64,000 bases of DNA. Source: Henckelia pumila. Lineage: Eukaryota; Streptophyta; Magnoliopsida; Lamiales; Gesneriaceae. The DNA is taken from NCBI RefSeq assembly GCF_033568475.1, contig NC_133120.1, positions 88,120,151 to 88,184,150 of the forward strand. Direction: 5' to 3'. Both the position numbers and the translations under genes were made by a program. The notes below the pieces were generated by a model. The model was not told the origin of the DNA, searched no databases, and saw only the letters and a list, made by a program, of their open reading frames with translations. This document shows, in pieces, positions 58,380 to 64,000 of the stretch (its first letter is position 1; each line of letters begins with the position of its first letter).

Positions 58380-60299
58380 TGTTCCATACTTCCATTCTTA
58401 CTTGCCCTTTTCTCTTTTTAAAAAAAAAATTATATATATATATATTTATTTGCATAATTTTTTACTTGAAGTTGTTCCATAAATTTTATATACTAGTGTT
58501 TAGCCAAAAATATAAAATTATTTTATAGGTCCAATACGAAGAGAAAATCGAAACCCAGTTCTTTAAGCTTCACAACCCAATCATTACGGCTCATCAACAC
58601 AAAAAAGAGTCCAAGTCCAATAAAGAATGGCGGCGGCAAATTGGAATGAAAATTTCACTCAAACAATCGCGACCAAGTCAAAATCAAATAGTGGAGAAAA
58701 AAGTGGGAGACTTGGCCTATTATGAGTGGTAATGGAGTGGGAAGTTATGACCAATTTCAAACAAAAAGCATCGACGGCCTCAATGGGAAGGCATTCACGA
58801 CAATCCAACAATTCCAACCTCAAAAGCTCTGAATTTTCTCAGCAATATTTCTACACAATTTCAATATTTCATCATTGTTCTTGTAGTTTTTCAGATTTTC
58901 AGTATATATTTCCAGTCTAATTTTGTAGTTATTCAAACTTTCCAGCATCATCTTTTATGTTTTTATGATAATCAATTGTCATTTTCGAATTCTCAGTAGC
59001 AATAATGAAATGTTCGATTGCTATTAATAATTCGTCTTCAATATAATTTGTGTTCTTTGGCATATAACAGGAGGAATTGAGACCGATGACAAAACTGAGG
59101 CTTTTGATTTTAGAAGTTAGATTACATTTTTATTTTTATTTTTATATTTTGGCACGTGTGTGCCTGACACGCCCGCAATACACCACTCGAACCATTTTTA
59201 TGTGCAAACAACTAGTTTTTGATTATTTTTGAATTTGAATATAAGATAATAAGATGTATAATTCAAAAAATAACTGTTGTTAACTAGAGTAATGTATTTC
59301 TAAAATGGAAGAGGATTTGAATTGGCTTATATTAAAAAAATCGAAAGAATTGAATTATGAATAAGCACCAATAGGCAATATCTCTATTTTAAAAAAATGT
59401 TGTTTTGTTGTTTTTTTAGAATATAAACAAACAATTCCTATAAAAAAAATTAAATGAATATATGCATGAAAAAAAATTAGGGCTTCTTTCTTTCATTAAC
59501 TCTTGATAACTATTTGTAGCTAACATATACAAAAAACAATTTAAAAAATTCCTCAGACGATGAGATAATTTATATTAATTAAGTTTATAACGGGTGGAAA
59601 ATAAATATGCCTTACGTACGTACATTCAACTTGAACATTAATTTTTGAATAGAATGCAGGAACAAACTTGTTGGTGGTTTGTCAAATATATAATTCAATA
59701 ATTAATATATCAAACTTTGAATTTTCGGTGGCATTTGACTAAGTGCAAGTGGAAGATTGAATTCTACGCAATAATATATAATATATAATAATATCAACTA
59801 TTTTGCATCAATATCAACTATGTACTTAAATGAAAATTGTCACATTAATTTTTCCATCTACTTTATTTGTACTTTTTTTTTTCTCATTTTCAATGGAATT
59901 AATTCACGAATCATTTCAACTGTTTTTATATATACAATTATAATGTAATTGTTTTATGGAGTACTTGAGATCATATTGATTTCATTTAAGTTAAATTTTG
60001 GAAATCCATTAATTAGATGATGGAGATCCATTATATAGCTAGAACAATGAAAAATATTTAAAAATATATATCATATTTTTGGTCCTGCATGTTAATCTGA
60101 AAATAATTGATTTACCCTTGAAATTTGATTTATTATATATTATGTGTTCATTTATTTTATCGGGTACAGTTCAGCTGAGCAAGGTAATGGTCCCCTCAAT
60201 TGACACGTCTCCCGCTATTCTTTTGCCCTTCCTTTTTCTTGTTTGAAACTTTAACCCTTTCTCTTTCTTCTTTACTTTTTTTTTTTTTTAACTATAAGG

Positions 60300-60304
<5 letters not shown>
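58380..60304. other. AT-rich intergenic region
   Basis: No gene is supported. A slightly less AT-rich stretch at about 58530-58820 has only short frames without recognisable features. Confidence 0.5.

Positions 60305-60344
<40 letters not shown>
60305..60344. repeat. TA microsatellite bordering the copia-2 LTR
   Basis: About 20 TA units ending directly at the start of the LTR (60345), so copia-2 probably inserted into or beside a TA run. Confidence 0.85.
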
Positions 60345-60350
<6 letters not shown>

Positions 60351-62588
60351 GAAAAAAATAAAAATTTATGATAAAAAGTAAAAACTCCAAAACTCAAAAT
60401 ATATCAAACTCTACACTTTAATTATAATATTTTTTCTCTCAACTCAATTGTATTTTTAATCACAAATGAAGACCTATTTATAGATCCACATTTGAGATTA
60501 GTACAAAAATTAAAACATCATCATCTACATCATCACACACTAATTTTTCACATTTTACAACTCAATATTCAACATTCAACATTCAACATTCAACTTTAAA
60601 TAATAATAACAACAACATATTTTCAACACTCCCCCTTGTGATGATGATCGTGATATGATGATTGTCTTCATTACGTGTTTTATACTGCCTCGTTAAAAAC
60701 CTTAATAGGAAAAATCCAGTGGGATAAAAACCATAGTAAGTAAAAAAGAATGCAGCCACGTAAACTCCCCCTCATGTTAACATGAGTGATTCTTCACATA
60801 TTCCGTAGATTGCGCATCCCAATGTTATATATATGTTTTCAGAATATTGTCGTAGGAAGTGCCTTTGTGAAGAGATCTGATGAGTTCTCACTTGATTGAA
60901 TGTAACAGATATCAATATCTTTGTTCTTCTCAAGTTCTTGAGTGTAGGCAAAGAACTTTGGGGGGATATGTTTGGTTCTATCACTTTTGATGTATCCTTC
61001 TTTCATTTGAGCAATACATGCAGCATTATCTTCAAACAGCGTTACAGGCTTCTTGTCTACTGATAATTCACAAGAAATTTGGATATGTTGTGTCATTGAT
61101 TTTAGTCAAACACATTCACGACTTGCTTCATGTAACGCAAAAATCTCAGCGTGATTTGATGAAGTTGTTACGAGTGTTTGTTTCTGTGAACGCCAAGAAA
61201 TTGCGGTGCCTCTACGAGTAAATACATATCCGGTTTGGGAATGTGTCTTATGTGGATCAGATAAATATCCAGCATCGGCATAACCAATGATACTTTGATT
61301 GGTGTCTTTTGAGTACAAAAGTCTCAAATCTGTCGTTCCTCGTAGATAACGGAATATATGTTTAATTCCGTTCCAGTGCCTCTTTGTTGGATATGAACAG
61401 AATCTTGCCAATAAATTTACAGCAAAAGATATATCAGGTCTAGTGCAATTTTCAAGATATATAAAGGCACCAATGACACTTAGATATGGTACTTTAGGAC
61501 CAAGAATAACTTCATCACTTTCACATGGACGGAATGGATCTTTTTCTATGTTTAATGATCTTACAACCATTGGAGTACTTAATGGATTTGATTTATCCAT
61601 ATTAAAACATTTAAGGATCTTTTTTGTATAATTTGCCTGGTGAACAAAAATTCCACATTTTTTTGTTCGATTTGCAAACCCAGACAGTACTTGGTTTTTC
61701 CAAGATCCTTCATTTCGAATTCTTCCTTCAAGTACATCATAACTTCTTGAATTTCTTTATTCGTTCCAATGATGTTTAAATCATCCAACATATACAGCAA
61801 TAATTACACATCCGGATGTTGTTTTCTTGATGAAAACACAAGGGCATATTGGATCATTTACATATCCCTTTTTCATCAAGTGTTCACTTAGCCGAGTATA
61901 CCACATTCGACCGGATTGCTTCAACCCATATAATGATCTTTGCAATTTTATATAATAAAATTCTCTGGGTTTTGAACTTTGTGCTTCAGACATCTTAAAT
62001 CCTTCAGGGATTTTCATGTATATGTCACTATCAAGTGATCCGTATAAGTAAGCTGTAACAACATCCATAAGACACATTTCCAAATTTTCAGACACTGCCA
62101 AACTAATCAAATATCGAAACGTAATTGCATCCATAACAGGAGAATACGTTTTTTCATAATCAATTACGGGCCTTTGAAAAAAACCTTGTGCAACAAGTCT
62201 AGCTTTATATCTTACTATTTCATTTTTCTCATTTCGCTTTCGAATAAAAACTCATTTGTATCCAACAGGTTTCACACCTTCAGGTGTGAGGACTATAGGT
62301 CCAAAAACATTGCGTTTATTTAGCGAATCCAATTCAACCTGGATGACATCTTTCCATTTTGCCCAATCTAACGAGTTTTACATTAACCAAAAGATTTTGG
62401 TTCATGATCATCATTTTCATTTATGATGGCATATGCCATATTATAAGAAAATATCTCATCAATATCTTCTATATCTTTTCGGTTCCATATTTTTCCAGTA
62501 TTAATATAATTGATAGATATTTCACGATTCTCGTCAGTTTGTGGTTCTGACAGAACATTTTCATCATCAGGTGTTTCTTCTGGAACAC
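60345..62588 (-). mobile_element. Copia-2: truncated second copy of the copia-1 family
   Basis: Minus strand. The 3' LTR is 60345-60628 (TGTTGTG ... CAACA), followed by RNase H and reverse transcriptase text nearly the same as copia-1, up to the linker before reverse transcriptase. At 62588 it is cut by another LTR-like sequence. Seen: the RNase H Gly codon that is a stop in copia-1 is intact here (KEGYIKSD). Damage is different: an additional C at the YVDD catalytic motif (near 61785) shifts the frame, a stop lies near 61103, and another frameshift lies near 61660. Confidence 0.88.
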
Positions 62589-64000
62589 TGTGAGACCCCG
62601 TTTCCAATCGTCTAATCTCGAATAAGTAAACAAAATCAATCACAAAGATCCGCGGAAAAACTAATCAATTTTTTTTTTAAAAGGGGTCGCGCGCCCGCGC
62701 TGTGACCTCTCAAAACCAGCGCGCCTGCGCTAGGAAGTTGCGCGCCCGCGCCAGGAAGAGCGCGCCCGCGCCGTCCATTCGAGCTGCAGAAAAACCAGGG
62801 CAAGAGCAATCTTTACAAACTCAAAATCAACAATCCAAGCCACCAAGGTTCAATCCATAGCTCATACATGAAATAAGGGATTCGAAATACCATCAAAACA
62901 ATTAAGAATACAAGTTCGATAACATAATTCGATCGACTAAACAAAACAATACAAGTCCAAAGGCACAACCCTACGACTCACGGTGTCTCACTTCTATCAC
63001 TTCCAACTCGACCTAATCATGCAGCTTCTGACTCGATTCTGCCCCACCTGCCATCAAGTACACATACAAACAAAACGACAGCCGGATAATCCGGTGAGAA
63101 TATAATTCCCAGTAAAAAAGACAAATAAAGCAATTTCAAATAATATAACAAATCATGCTATATAAAACCACGAGTCAATCAATTCAAAAAGGCATATCAG
63201 CACTCAACTCGAAATGCATTAAAATGCAATGCATGACTTCAAAACTCGGGATTATCTAATCGAATAATCGAATATCAATAGGTATACAGTTGGGATCCCA
63301 GGGTCAAGTTTTCACGAACAACTCACCGACACAACCCATTCGGGGTGGATGTCGCTCAACTCAAACCCCTAGACTTCAGAGAAACTATAAGAAGTATTCT
63401 AGCAATTGGAAAATCTCGAAATCCAAAGCCACTTCAATATAGCTCCCTAAATCATCTAAGTTCAAAACGAATCGAATCTTCGGCTCAAGATGTATGCAAG
63501 TGAAAATAAACTCATCCAAGTAAAAAAAATCAAATAATTCAAATAGCATACAAGTATGTGATTTCTTTTGGGCACTCGAATTAAATCAAATTCGAGTTAA
63601 TCGTCCCAATCATTCAATTGTCGTCTTCTTACCTTTTCAAGTTCGTCGGGGATTCAAATCTGAAAATAACAACGAACTCAATCAAAATCAAATCGAATCA
63701 AAACAAGCCATACAAGAAGTTCAATACTATACCGTCTTCGATCCTCGAATCGATTCAACTTCCAAGTTCGATCCAAACCCGAATCTTTCAACTCAAATCT
63801 GAAATGTGAAATACGGATTCGGTATAAATCTTCTACCTCAAACAAAACCCGGAAATCAAACCGAATAAACAACCGATAATCCAAAACTCGATTTCGACGG
63901 CATAACGGCTATAAACGGTCAATCCAAAAATCAACAACATCATCAAACAACTGAAACTATCTCATATCATCTTCCAATCCATCAAAAAGAACCAAAATCC
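62589..64000. mobile_element. LTR-like start of another retrotransposon, incomplete at the window edge
   Basis: At 62589 copia-2 switches to TGTGAGACCCCG, a typical LTR terminus, within the word GGAACAC that copia-1 continues through. If AACAC is the target duplication, its partner lies outside the window. The first 200 bases hold a GC-rich array (62688-62773); the rest is moderately AT-rich with no coding region. Orientation cannot be decided here. Confidence 0.55.
62688..62773. repeat. Short GC-rich repeat array, GCGCGCCCGCGC units
   Basis: Four copies of GCGCGCC(C/T)GCGC separated by 8 to 18 bases (AGGAAG-type spacers), in strong contrast to the AT-rich surroundings. Confidence 0.85.

Noticed and set aside
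58726-58920. Short plus-strand frame as a gene
   Set aside because: No promoter, domain or conserved-looking text; AT-rich context.

Overview
This is plant nuclear DNA, most likely from a eudicot. It is AT-rich, the genes have GT-AG introns, and the families are plant-type: GH28 exopolygalacturonase, ankyrin-PGG membrane protein and MS2/FAR2-type acyl reductase. Ty1/copia and Ty3/gypsy retrotransposons and CACTA and hAT DNA transposons fill much of the rest. The species cannot be fixed from the sequence alone.

Layout. Bases 1-17.6 kb are gene space. Two tandem exopolygalacturonase genes (3302-4997 and 7660-10151) share one four-exon structure. They are followed by an ankyrin-repeat/PGG protein (11649-14433) and a small single-exon gene of unknown function (17223-17564). 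From 18.5 to about 51.5 kb lies a nested transposon block. A Ty1/copia element on the minus strand (copia-1) is split by two insertions: a 23.2 kb Ty3/gypsy composite (gypsy-1, 20074-43279, TSD GAATA) and a CACTA element (CACTA-B, 45829-50559, TSD CCT). Gypsy-1 was itself hit by a second gypsy element on the plus strand (gypsy-2). Gypsy-2 then received a reversed solo LTR of its own family (TSD GAGCC), a 6 kb CACTA element (CACTA-A, 28663-34668, TSD CAT) and a third gypsy element (gypsy-3), of which one LTR and part of gag remain. From 52.5 to 55.6 kb lies a nine-exon fatty acyl reductase gene on the minus strand. The rest holds hAT-like elements (one nested in another), TA microsatellites, a truncated second copy of the copia family (copia-2, 60345-62588) and the start of another LTR-like element that runs off the window.

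How it fits together. The two exopolygalacturonases and the MS2/FAR2-like reductase belong to families usually expressed in anther or pollen (pectin trimming; fatty alcohols for the pollen wall). Co-regulation is only inferred. All retrotransposon reading frames seen here are broken by stops, frameshifts or deletions.

Most notable for follow-up: (1) CACTA-A carries three consecutive exons, with introns and splice sites, of a gene resembling the peroxisomal NAD carrier PXN, plus exons of a second gene I do not recognise; (2) the two CACTA elements have subterminal repeat arrays that differ systematically at one base; (3) two distinct gypsy families carry arrays of a near-palindromic 15-mer (TTCGGRYCGTCCGAA) just upstream of the LTR TATA box; (4) a solo LTR lies in reverse inside another LTR of its family, forming a large inverted repeat.
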